Positions 1-5,868 are shown, counted from the first letter of the stretch. The stretch is 6,017 nucleotides of DNA from an uncultured Collinsella sp. (GCA_958439775.1 CAUBWQ010000064.1:1-6017); one strand, 5' to 3'. Notes: generated from the sequence alone by a model not told the origin. Numbers and translations: made by a program.

Positions 1-862
1 GCTCAAAGCCGTACTTGGCCCAAATCTTCTGGGCCTTCTTGTTGGTCAGGCAGAAGTCGATGAACGCCTTGGCCTCGTCGGCGTGCTCGGAGCTCTCGGC
101 GACGGCACCGGGATACACGATGGGCTTGTGCGAGTCCTCGGGGCACACAAAGGCCTCCTCGATGCCGTCGTAGCGGAAGATGTCGGAGCTGTAGACAAAA
201 CCCGCCACGCAGTCGCCTGTAGAGACGTAAGACGCAGCGGTGCCGACCTTGTCGGCCAGGGCTACCTTGTCGGCGAGCTCGGGCGCGTACTCGCCGTCGT
301 CGCCCTCGGTACCGGTATAGAGGCCCACGGAAGCCAGCGCCTGGTTGGCGTACTTGCCGGCGGGGACGGTCTTGGCGTCGCCGATGGCAATCTTACCGTC
401 CAGATTCGCGACGTCGGCGATGGCCTCGACCTTAGTATCGGAGCCCTCGGCGCGAATGATCACGAGGTCGTTGACGAACATGTCCTCACGCGTGTCGGCG
501 TCGACGAGCTCGGCGGCCTCGGCGTCATCCATGGTGCCCTTGGAGGCCGTGATAAGCACGTCGATGGCGGCACCGGCGCGCATTTGCTCGACAAGGTCGC
601 CAGACGCCTTAAACTGCGTGTCGGCAAACGTGGTACCGGTCTGGTCGGTGTAGAGCTCCTGAACCTCGGGCAGAGCCTTCTCGAGCGAGTTGGCAGCAAA
701 GACCTGCAGCTCGACGACCTTCTTGGAAGATGCCTTAGCAGAACCGGCATCGGATCCGGCCGGCTCGGACGTCTTGTTGCCCGAGCAGCCGGCAAGGCCA
801 AGGCCGGCGGCAGCGGCAGCAGAAAGCGAGACAAAACCGCGGCGTGAAACCATATCGAACAT
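1..862 (-). CDS. modA: Molybdate ABC transporter substrate-binding lipoprotein ModA (3' end outside window)
   Basis: This gene encodes the extracytoplasmic molybdate-binding component of a ModABC importer. It reads open from ATG at 862 to the left edge, giving 287 codons, so it is close to complete for a family of about 250-290 residues. The N-terminus carries a twin-arginine motif (SRRGFV, residues 6-11), an Ala/Gly/Leu-rich h-region and a lipobox LAGC with Cys26. A Ser/Lys-rich linker follows. The mature protein begins VFAANSLEKAL, the ModA first-strand motif. Further family marks are VPAGKYANQAL near residue 175, GDCVAGFVYSSD and a terminal KAFIDFCLTNKKAQKIWAKYGFE-type helix. ATG 862 is preferred over ATG 853 because AAAGGG lies 6 bases upstream of it. 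The gene lies behind the moeA-mogA pair but has its own promoter region after a terminator. modB and modC would be expected to the left; this is inference. Confidence 0.93.
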   Translation of the reverse strand, partial: MFDMVSRRGFVSLSAAAAAGLGLAGCSGNKTSEPAGSDAGSAKASSKKVVELQVFAANSLEKALPEVQELYTDQTGTTFADTQFKASGDLVEQMRAGAAIDVLITASKGTMDDAEAAELVDADTREDMFVNDLVIIRAEGSDTKVEAIADVANLDGKIAIGDAKTVPAGKYANQALASVGLYTGTEGDDGEYAPELADKVALADKVGTAASYVSTGDCVAGFVYSSDIFRYDGIEEAFVCPEDSHKPIVYPGAVAESSEHADEAKAFIDFCLTNKKAQKIWAKYGFE

Positions 863-922
863 ATTCAACCCTTTCGAACGCTATGCCCGGGCACCCCGCC
901 GCAGGCTTTATTCTGTTACTAG

Positions 923-952
923 ATTATACTTCCGCGCGAATAATGATAATGA
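923..952 (-). promoter_or_regulatory. Candidate promoter of modA
   Basis: On the minus strand a perfect TATAAT lies at 928-923, followed by a leader of roughly 55 bases to the modA start at 862. The -35 region, around 945-952, has no good TTGACA match, so the promoter may need an activator or be weak. The surrounding stretch is strikingly AT-rich against a GC-rich background. The -35 area overlaps GATAAT-type repeats, as expected for a regulated promoter. Confidence 0.55.
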
Positions 953-975
953 GAAATTATTCTCTCTAGAGAATA
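938..975. promoter_or_regulatory. Candidate operator cluster upstream of modA
   Basis: Two overlapping symmetric signals lie over and just upstream of the modA -35 region. GAATAAT (938-944) and ATTATTC (956-962) form a spaced inverted repeat, with a second GATAAT at 945-950. By hand, the stretch from 939 matches 13 of 19 positions of the classical Fur-box consensus. Separately, TATTCTCT (958-965) and AGAGAATA (968-975) form a perfect 8-base inverted repeat with a 2-base centre, typical of a dimeric regulator site. Neither matches well the Escherichia coli ModE operator as I know it. The regulator is unknown. Confidence 0.35.
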
Positions 976-1015
976 TAGTTTCGAGTTGCCGTGCACCTCG
1001 GCGTCGCTTCGGCGG

Positions 1016-1052
1016 AAAACAAAGGCGGAGCAGCCGTTCAGGTCGCCCCGCC
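1016..1052 (-). terminator. Intrinsic terminator after mogA
   Basis: Read on the minus strand, GGCGGGGC (1052-1045) pairs with GCTCCGCC (1031-1024) over 8 base pairs including one G-U, across a 13-base loop. TTTGTTTT (1023-1016) follows. It starts 14 bases beyond the mogA stop and separates the moeA-mogA transcript from the modA promoter. Confidence 0.75.
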
Positions 1053-1065
1053 GCAGGTAAACCGC

Positions 1066-1545
1066 TTATTTGGTATGTCCGCCGCCCGCCGTCATTTGGG
1101 CCGCATGCTCCAGCTGATCGCTCACGGCCTCCCAGCTTTCGCGGGCCGCTTTCGTGGATCCCGGAAAGTTGATGACAAGCGTATGCCCACGCTGCATGCA
1201 CACGGCGCGCGAGAGCATAGCGCGGCGCGTCTTGGTCATGGAGTACGCACGGATTGCCTCTGCAATACCCGGCACATCGCGGTCGCAGACGGCACGCGTC
1301 GCCTCGGGCGTCACGTCGCGCATCGAAAGTCCCGTGCCGCCACAGGTGAGCACGACATTGGCGTGGCACTCATCGGCAGCTTCCACAATGGCATCACCGA
1401 TCTCGCTGGCGTCGTCGCGCACGACCACATGTGAGACGACCGTCCAGCCCTGCGCCTCGATAAGTTCCTCGAGTGCGGCTCCAGCCTCGTCCTGAGCAAG
1501 ATCGCGTGTATCCGAGCACGTCACGATCGAAATCTTCAACTCCAT
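1066..1545 (-). CDS. mogA: Molybdopterin adenylyltransferase-type protein (MogA/MoaB family)
   Basis: This 159-residue protein forms a single MoCF-biosynthesis domain. Family members adenylylate molybdopterin in the cytoplasm, producing MPT-AMP for metal insertion by MoeA. Visible motifs are SDTR at residues 11-14, the hallmark GGTGLSMRDVTPEA at 69-82 and NFPGST at 126-131, all in their usual order. The length lies between short MoaB proteins (about 170) and E. coli MogA (195), so the sequence alone does not settle MogA against MoaB. ATG 1545 is chosen because a perfect AGGAGG at 1557-1552 sits 6 bases upstream. That Shine-Dalgarno overlaps the TAG stop of moeA, which implies cotranscription and probably translational coupling. 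An in-frame upstream extension would run into moeA and has no such signal. The family assignment is firm; the symbol is less so. Confidence 0.9.
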   Translation of the reverse strand: MELKISIVTCSDTRDLAQDEAGAALEELIEAQGWTVVSHVVVRDDASEIGDAIVEAADECHANVVLTCGGTGLSMRDVTPEATRAVCDRDVPGIAEAIRAYSMTKTRRAMLSRAVCMQRGHTLVINFPGSTKAARESWEAVSDQLEHAAQMTAGGGHTK

Positions 1546-1555
1546 AGTCTTCCTC

Positions 1556-2635
1556 CTACAACACCGTGCCCTCGGGCAGGTCGACACGCACGACATCCAC
1601 GACGTCGCCCGCCTTGAGCTCGCACGGTCCTTCGTCAATACGCAGCAGGCAGTTGGACCGCTGCATCGTGCCGAGCAGCGCCGAATTCTGCGTCTTGGCC
1701 TCGGTCACCGGATTGCCTGAAAGCCCTAGGTAGGGCTTGCCCCCGCGCAAGCCAAACGTGATGGCCTTGCCCGGACGCATCGAGATGCGATCAAACAGCA
1801 CCTCGCCCTCGCGCCGGACGAGCGCCGTCACGTAGTCGTAATCGCCCGCCGAGGCGCCGCCGCTCGTAATGACAAAATCGCACTCTCGCGTGGCGCGATG
1901 CACCAGCTCGCCAATCGCCTGCTCATCGTCGGGCGCAATACCGTAGAACACGGGCTCGGCGCCGGCATCGAGCGCCTCGGCCATCAGCGCCGAGGAGTTG
2001 GAATCGCGAATCTGACCGCGCGCCGGTACCTTACTCGGTGCGACCAGTTCCGTGCCCAGCGAGATGATGCCCACACGTGGGGCAGCGTGCACCTTCACGC
2101 TCGCGTATCCGGCGCTTGCCAGCAAGCCGGCGCCCGCCGGAGCCACGACCTCGCCGGCATGCATCACAACATCGCCGGCATGGGCCTCCTCGGCAGCAGA
2201 GCGAACGTTCTCCCCTACCTTGGCCGGCGCCGAAAAGCGAACGTGCGAGCCCTCGTTGCCGTCACCATCGAGTACGTCGACGATCTCGTACTTCACCACG
2301 GCATCGGCACCTTCGGGCACCGGCGCGCCCGTCATGATGCGGACGGTCTCGCCCGCGCCGATTGTGCCCTCAAAGACATGGCCCGCGGCCTCGTGTCCTA
2401 CGACGGAGAGCGTCACCGGAGTGTCACCGGCGGCCGCAGCAAGATCGGCTGCGCGCACGGCATACCCGTCCATGGCGCTGTTGGCAAACGGCGAGATGTC
2501 GATATCGGCCACCGCGTCCTCGGCCAAGGGAAGACCGGCGGCCTGCCACACGGGAATCTCGACGAGATCGGTCGGAGCAACGTGCGACAGGACAATCGAC
2601 TGTGCGTCATCCAGCGGAATGAGTTTCTCTGCCAT
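1556..2635 (-). CDS. moeA: Molybdopterin molybdenumtransferase MoeA, with internal in-frame deletion
   Basis: MoeA inserts molybdenum into adenylylated molybdopterin. The 359-residue product shows the expected order: N-terminal MoeA domain with NSAMDGYA (residues 52-59), MTGAPVPEGADAVV (101-114), then the MogA-like domain with GTEL (194-197), SGGASAGDYDYV (258-269), RPGKAITFG (287-295) and GLSGNP (304-309). Directly after GNPV (to 310) comes TEAKTQNSALLGTMQRSNCLL, which in the family lies about 60 residues further on, in the C-terminal domain. The last helix of the MogA-like domain and the first half of domain IV are therefore missing, yet the frame stays open to a normal-looking C-terminus. 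Full-length MoeA is about 400-420 residues. The protein may be impaired, or the gap may be an assembly artefact. ATG 2635 has AAGAGGTG upstream at suitable spacing; the GTG at 2641 lies inside that signal. It is the first gene of the pair with mogA. Confidence 0.9.
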   Translation of the reverse strand: MAEKLIPLDDAQSIVLSHVAPTDLVEIPVWQAAGLPLAEDAVADIDISPFANSAMDGYAVRAADLAAAAGDTPVTLSVVGHEAAGHVFEGTIGAGETVRIMTGAPVPEGADAVVKYEIVDVLDGDGNEGSHVRFSAPAKVGENVRSAAEEAHAGDVVMHAGEVVAPAGAGLLASAGYASVKVHAAPRVGIISLGTELVAPSKVPARGQIRDSNSSALMAEALDAGAEPVFYGIAPDDEQAIGELVHRATRECDFVITSGGASAGDYDYVTALVRREGEVLFDRISMRPGKAITFGLRGGKPYLGLSGNPVTEAKTQNSALLGTMQRSNCLLRIDEGPCELKAGDVVDVVRVDLPEGTVL

Positions 2636-2653
2636 ATGCACCTCTTAATGTCA

Positions 2654-2674
2654 CGGCGCACAACAGGGGCGCCG
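2654..2674. other. GC-rich hairpin in the moeA leader
   Basis: CGGCGC (2654-2659) and GCGCCG (2669-2674) form a perfect 6-base-pair stem around a 9-base loop, 19 bases upstream of the moeA start codon. No T-run follows on the minus strand, so it does not look like a terminator. It could influence moeA translation or mRNA stability. The function is unknown, and the structure is much too small to be a Moco riboswitch. Confidence 0.4.
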
Positions 2675-2692
2675 ATTCTTTATGCTTGTCTC

Positions 2693-2700
2693 AGTATAAT
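2693..2700. promoter_or_regulatory. Candidate overlapping divergent -10 elements
   Basis: A plus-strand TATAAT at 2695-2700 overlaps a minus-strand TATACT at 2698-2693. The plus element would face the CLC gene and the minus element moeA, giving a moeA leader of about 50 bases. Neither direction has a recognisable -35 hexamer at 16-18 bases, so this is a suggestion from the -10 boxes and gene layout only. Confidence 0.35.
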
Positions 2701-2722
2701 CCCCCGACGCACGACCGCGACT

Positions 2723-2761
2723 CGGCCTGTACCCGCAAATACACCTGTCGGTTGTAGGCCG
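2723..2761. other. Stem-loop in the gap between moeA and the CLC gene
   Basis: CGGCCTGTA (2723-2731) can pair with TGTAGGCCG (2753-2761) as RNA on the plus strand, using two G-U pairs, with a 21-base loop. The pairing is weaker on the minus strand. It would lie in the 5' leader only if the CLC transcript starts at the far promoter near 2700. It does not match the fluoride riboswitch consensus. A chance structure is quite possible. Confidence 0.25.
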
Positions 2762-2810
2762 CGAAACAGAATGGAAACCAACCCACCGGCTCGTCGCGTT
2801 TACCGCGTTT

Positions 2811-2816
2811 TATAAT
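2811..2816 (+). promoter_or_regulatory. Candidate -10 element for the CLC gene
   Basis: A perfect TATAAT on the plus strand sits about 30 bases before the ATG at 2846, with no clear -35 hexamer upstream. A start near 2823 would give a very short leader carrying the palindrome GTTGCAAC (2823-2830) and the Shine-Dalgarno AGAGGA, which leaves no room for a riboswitch. Confidence 0.45.
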
Positions 2817-2845
2817 GCTTGCGTTGCAACCTAAAAGAGGAACGT

Positions 2846-4267
2846 ATGGCTCATAACGACAAAACCGAAAGCGCAAACAAAGCGCAGGATCATTCCCAGC
2901 CGCTCGACGATGGCGGCTTTTTCTCCCTGAACGACGTCATCACGGCAGGCAGGCATCAACTTACCCGCTCCGAGCATCTCTTGGCTGCCGACACGCGCCG
3001 CAACGCCCGCAACCTACTCGCGAGCGCCAAGTTGCTCGCGCTCGTCGTCATTGTCTCGCTCGCCATGGGCGTTGCCGCTTGGGCGTTTTTGACCTCGCTG
3101 AATATCGCGACCGATTATCGCGAGCACCATGCGTGGATTTACGCGCTGCTTCCCGTTGTGGGCGTTGCCACCGCATGGGTGTACAAAAACCACGGTCTTG
3201 CCGCCAAACGCGGTAACAACCTGGTCATCGACTCCGCTCTGGGCACACGCCTCATCCATATGCGCATGGCCATCCTCACCTTCGTCTGCTCCACGCTCAC
3301 GCACCTCACCGGCGGCTCGGCCGGTCGCGAGGGAGCTGCGGTGCAGATTGGCGGCACCATCGCCAGCAACATCTCGAGCCTCGCCCACCTCAAAAAGCAT
3401 GACCACCACGACCTCATGCTCGCCGGCATCTCGTCGGCCTTTGGCGCCGTATTCGGCTCGCCCCTTGCCGGAGCTTTCTTTGGCATGGAGATGTGCTTTA
3501 TCGGCAAGATCGACTACACCGCGGGCATCTACTGCCTGGTCGCCTCGTTTACCGGCTACTTTACATCACTCGCCCTAGGTACCGAGTACGAAGCGAATGT
3601 CATCGCCAGCGTTCCCAACATGACACCACGGACGGTTGTCATCGTTGTTATCAGCGCCATTATCTTCGGTTTGACGGCGCGCCTCTTTGCCTGGTCGGTT
3701 CGAACCGTCAAGAGCCTGTACGGTCGCTTTATCACCAACTACCTTGCTCGCGCACTCGTGGGCGCGCTCGTGGTGCTCGCGGCCTACGCGACGCTCGACG
3801 CCTGGAAGTATGCCGGCCTTGCCACCTGGCTCTCGGGCGCCGGGTTCGCCGGTAACACGACCCTTGCCGACGCAGCCATCAAGCTCGTGGTGACAGCGCT
3901 CACCCTGGGTGCCGGCTTCCAAGGCGGCGAGGTCACGCCCCTGTTTGGCATCGGTGCGGCGCTCGGCGGCTGGATCGGTTGCCTCGTCGGAATCGACCCC
4001 AGCTTTCTGGCGGCGCTGGGCATGCTCGGCGTGTTCTGCGCCGGCCTTAACGTGCCCATCACCACCTGCATGATGGCCATCGACCTGTTCCACGGCACGG
4101 CAGCCGGCTTCTTCGTGATCGTGGCCTTTATCAGCTACCTAACTGCCGGACACCGCGGCGTGTACCCCGCCCAGCGCATCATCTCGCCCAAGCGCCGTTC
4201 GCTTATTGTGGATGAGGGCGGTACGGTAGCGGATGCTATCGAGCGCCACAACGACCTGATAGAGTAG
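2846..4267 (+). CDS. CLC-family antiporter, probable fluoride/proton exchanger (CLC-F type)
   Basis: This 473-residue integral membrane protein has a hydrophilic N-terminus of about 60 residues followed by many hydrophobic helices. The CLC signature regions are all present in modified form. RGNNLVID (122-129) replaces the GSGIP anion-site loop, GREGA (160-164) carries the gating glutamate E162, and AGFQGGEVTPLFGIGAALG (356-374) replaces GGIFAP. GVYPAQ (438-443) supplies the likely central tyrosine Y440. GNN, GREG followed by a small residue, and GGEVTP are the pattern I know from the CLC-F clade, which exports fluoride in exchange for protons; E362 in GGEVTP would be its clade-specific glutamate. 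Chloride CLCs normally have Ser and GREGP. Fluoride specificity is inference from motifs. ATG 2846 has AGAGGA 5 bases upstream; an in-frame TTG at 2819 overlaps the -10 box and is not used. No C-terminal CBS domain follows. Confidence 0.9.
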   Translation: MAHNDKTESANKAQDHSQPLDDGGFFSLNDVITAGRHQLTRSEHLLAADTRRNARNLLASAKLLALVVIVSLAMGVAAWAFLTSLNIATDYREHHAWIYALLPVVGVATAWVYKNHGLAAKRGNNLVIDSALGTRLIHMRMAILTFVCSTLTHLTGGSAGREGAAVQIGGTIASNISSLAHLKKHDHHDLMLAGISSAFGAVFGSPLAGAFFGMEMCFIGKIDYTAGIYCLVASFTGYFTSLALGTEYEANVIASVPNMTPRTVVIVVISAIIFGLTARLFAWSVRTVKSLYGRFITNYLARALVGALVVLAAYATLDAWKYAGLATWLSGAGFAGNTTLADAAIKLVVTALTLGAGFQGGEVTPLFGIGAALGGWIGCLVGIDPSFLAALGMLGVFCAGLNVPITTCMMAIDLFHGTAAGFFVIVAFISYLTAGHRGVYPAQRIISPKRRSLIVDEGGTVADAIERHNDLIE

Positions 4268-4354
4268 ACGTTAGTATCCGCCGTGCAGCCACAATCAGGG
4301 GCAATTCGACCTGAGCGCGACCGCACCGTCACGTCTTACGCCGGGAGTCGCCCC

Positions 4355-5317
4355 ATGCACGCAACTGATTTTGGTCGCACGCTCATCATCGCCAACCCAG
4401 CCGCCCAGTCGGGTGCGGCGCGCGAAGTTGCCGAGCGCCTGCAACGCTTTTTGGACATGACCGCACGTGCATCCCAGTTTGACCTGGTGCTGACCGAGCG
4501 CATGGGACACGCCAAGGAACTGGCCGCACAGGCTCAGGGCTACCGCACGGTTATCGCACTCGGCGGCGACGGCGTGATCCACGAGGTCGTCAACGGGCTT
4601 ATGACGCAAGAAGAGGCGGTTCGACCGGCGCTTGCCGTCCTGCCCGTAGGCTCCGGCAATGATTTTGCCCAAACACTCGGCATCGACGATTTCTCCGGCA
4701 AGGATTTTGGCGCGCTGCTCACCTGCGAGCTGCAGCGTCAGGACATCGGGCGCATTCGCTCGTGGAGCCCTGCGAGCGGCAGCGGCGAGGCTGCCGTTGG
4801 GTACTACGACCAGACGCTTTCGGTCGGCATCGATGCCGCCATCGGCCTTGGCACCACCGAGCTGCGCAAAAAGACGGGCCTCACCGGCGCTCCGCTCTAC
4901 ACCCTATCGGGACTTGAGCAGTTTGGCCTGCGCTATCGCAACTACCCCATGACGGTGAGCTTTGACGGCGCGCCCGCCGAGCGCGTGAGGGCGATCATCA
5001 TGGCGATTCAGCTGGGGCCCACCTATGGCTCGGGCTATCGCATCTGTCCCGACGCCGACCCGTGCGACGGCATGCTCGACGTCTGCTACGCCTGCGGCCC
5101 CGTTCCGCGCGCGGTCGCGCTTCCCATGTTCCTTTCGGCCAAAGATGGCCACCATACCAAGCTGCCACCGGTTCGCATGCGCCGCTGTCGCCATGCCGAG
5201 CTTACCTTTGAGGAGCCCGACTACCCCATTCAGGCCGACGGCGAGCCCGTTGTCGCCTCGCGCATCGAGGTCGACATCCTCGCCGGCGCCCTCCACGTCT
5301 GGCACCCCACCCGCTAG
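4355..5317 (+). CDS. Diacylglycerol/lipid kinase family protein (YegS/DagK-like)
   Basis: This 320-residue cytoplasmic or membrane-associated protein is of the diacylglycerol-kinase catalytic family (COG1597 type), which phosphorylates lipid hydroxyls such as diacylglycerol with ATP. Motifs appear in order: NPAAQSG (14-20), the nucleotide-binding GGDGVIHEVVNGL (70-82, with V where T is common), LPVGSGNDFAQTLGI (96-110), VGIDAAIG (157-164) in the second domain and IQADGEPV (292-299), whose acidic pair is typical. The length is normal. ATG 4355 is chosen because GGGAG lies 7 bases upstream and the protein begins with the family's first strand (TLIIANP). A GTG at 4283 in the same frame has no ribosome-binding site and adds 24 unconserved-looking residues. 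The gene follows the CLC gene after 87 bases with no visible terminator or promoter between, so cotranscription is likely. The exact lipid substrate cannot be read from sequence; one possible role is returning diacylglycerol to phospholipid synthesis. Confidence 0.9.
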   Translation: MHATDFGRTLIIANPAAQSGAAREVAERLQRFLDMTARASQFDLVLTERMGHAKELAAQAQGYRTVIALGGDGVIHEVVNGLMTQEEAVRPALAVLPVGSGNDFAQTLGIDDFSGKDFGALLTCELQRQDIGRIRSWSPASGSGEAAVGYYDQTLSVGIDAAIGLGTTELRKKTGLTGAPLYTLSGLEQFGLRYRNYPMTVSFDGAPAERVRAIIMAIQLGPTYGSGYRICPDADPCDGMLDVCYACGPVPRAVALPMFLSAKDGHHTKLPPVRMRRCRHAELTFEEPDYPIQADGEPVVASRIEVDILAGALHVWHPTR

Positions 5318-5324
5318 CCCCACC

Positions 5325-5395
5325 TAAGTTGCGGTGAAATAGGGACTGTTTATGCAGCTAAAGTCGCAAAACAGTCCCTATTTCACCGCAACTTA
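5325..5395. repeat. Long perfect palindrome (27-base arms), REP-like, between convergent genes
   Basis: The left arm 5325-5351 and right arm 5369-5395 are perfect reverse complements over 27 bases around a 17-base loop, and TGC/GCA inside the loop can add three more pairs. The arm core reads GTGAAATAGGGAC. The repeat begins 8 bases after the lipid-kinase stop and ends 9 bases before the stop codon of the convergent GGQ gene. It could halt or stabilise transcripts from both sides, but no T-run follows on either strand, so it is not a classical terminator. It shares its core with the palindrome at 5811-5841. Confidence 0.9.
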
Positions 5396-5403
5396 TGAGA
5401 AGG

Positions 5404-5784
5404 CTATTCGTCGCTGCCCGGTTTGCGACGGTTGGCCTTTTTCATGGCGTTGAAGTGCTTGTCATTGAGCCTGCGCTGGCGAGAGCGCTGAGGCACCTTA
5501 GTCTTTACACGTCGGCGCGGCGGACGGCCACGACGCTCAAGCTCTGCCCTCAGCTTACGCAGACAGCTCGCACGATTCTGAAACTGGCTGCGGCTCTCGC
5601 GCGACGTCACGACAATCCCCGTGGGCCCATGCTTCATGCGCACCGCCGAGTCCGTCGTGTTGACGCCTTGTCCGCCCGGACCCGTCGCGCGAAACACCTG
5701 CACCTCGCAATCGCGCGCCAACTCCTCGGCCGACATCTCGGCATAGCGCGCATACTCGCACCATCCCATCTTGTTCTCATCCAT
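5404..5784 (-). CDS. GGQ-domain release-factor-like protein, probable ribosome-rescue factor (ArfB/C12orf65-like)
   Basis: This 126-residue protein consists essentially of the catalytic RF-1 domain 3 plus a basic tail. The peptidyl-tRNA hydrolysis motif [15 protein letters not shown] lies at residues 35-49 with GGQ at 37-39, followed by [18 protein letters not shown] (53-70), as in RF2-like domains. The tail from about residue 85 is very rich in Arg and Lys, resembling the ArfB/ICT1 tail that enters the empty mRNA channel. Stop-codon recognition domains are absent, so a role in freeing stalled ribosomes is likelier than normal termination. The His usually found after GGQ is Gly here. ATG 5784 has a strong GGGGAGGTG upstream; an ATG at 5802 lies before that signal. 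Only about 20 bases separate the start from the xpt terminator, so no independent promoter is evident. A less characterised RF-like family is the alternative. Confidence 0.85.
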   Translation of the reverse strand: MDENKMGWCEYARYAEMSAEELARDCEVQVFRATGPGGQGVNTTDSAVRMKHGPTGIVVTSRESRSQFQNRASCLRKLRAELERRGRPPRRRVKTKVPQRSRQRRLNDKHFNAMKKANRRKPGSDE

Positions 5785-5804
5785 ATCAACACCTCCCCTC
5801 ATAC

Positions 5805-5841
5805 AAAAAAATGTGACAAAGGGACGATCCCTTTGTCACAT
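5805..5841 (-). terminator. Intrinsic terminator of xpt, made from a REP-like palindrome
   Basis: ATGTGACAAAGGGA (5811-5824) and TCCCTTTGTCACAT (5828-5841) form a perfect 14-base-pair stem with a 3-base loop. On the minus strand it is followed by seven T (5811-5805), a textbook intrinsic terminator 27 bases after the xpt stop. The arm core GTGACAAAGGGAC matches the core of the palindrome at 5325-5395 at 11 of 13 positions, so it probably belongs to the same repeat family. Confidence 0.85.
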
Positions 5842-5868
5842 CGCATACCAATCGCTTGTGTTGCGCGC

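Noticed and set aside
83..847. Long open frame of 254 codons on the plus strand
   Set aside because: It lies entirely antisense to modA, is typical of GC-rich codon mirroring, has no ribosome-binding site and shows no recognisable family.
2636..2720. Moco riboswitch upstream of moeA
   Set aside because: The leader between the candidate -10 and the ATG is only about 50 bases, and the single hairpin there does not resemble the large Moco motif.
1898..2815. Open frame of 305 codons on the plus strand
   Set aside because: It is antisense to moeA for most of its length and then crosses the promoter gap. It has low-complexity composition and no motif, while moeA is unmistakable.
2819..2845. TTG start for the CLC gene
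   Set aside because: It overlaps the region just downstream of the TATAAT and lacks a ribosome-binding site. ATG 2846 has a clear one.
3575..4093. Open frame of 172 codons on the minus strand
   Set aside because: It is a shadow of the CLC gene, with no start signal and no family resemblance.
4283..4354. GTG-initiated N-terminal extension of the lipid kinase
   Set aside because: It has no Shine-Dalgarno and does not look like a family N-terminus. The ATG at 4355 has GGGAG at good spacing.
4268..4354. Terminator or promoter between the CLC gene and the lipid-kinase gene
   Set aside because: I found no convincing stem with a T-run and no paired -35/-10 boxes in these 87 bases.
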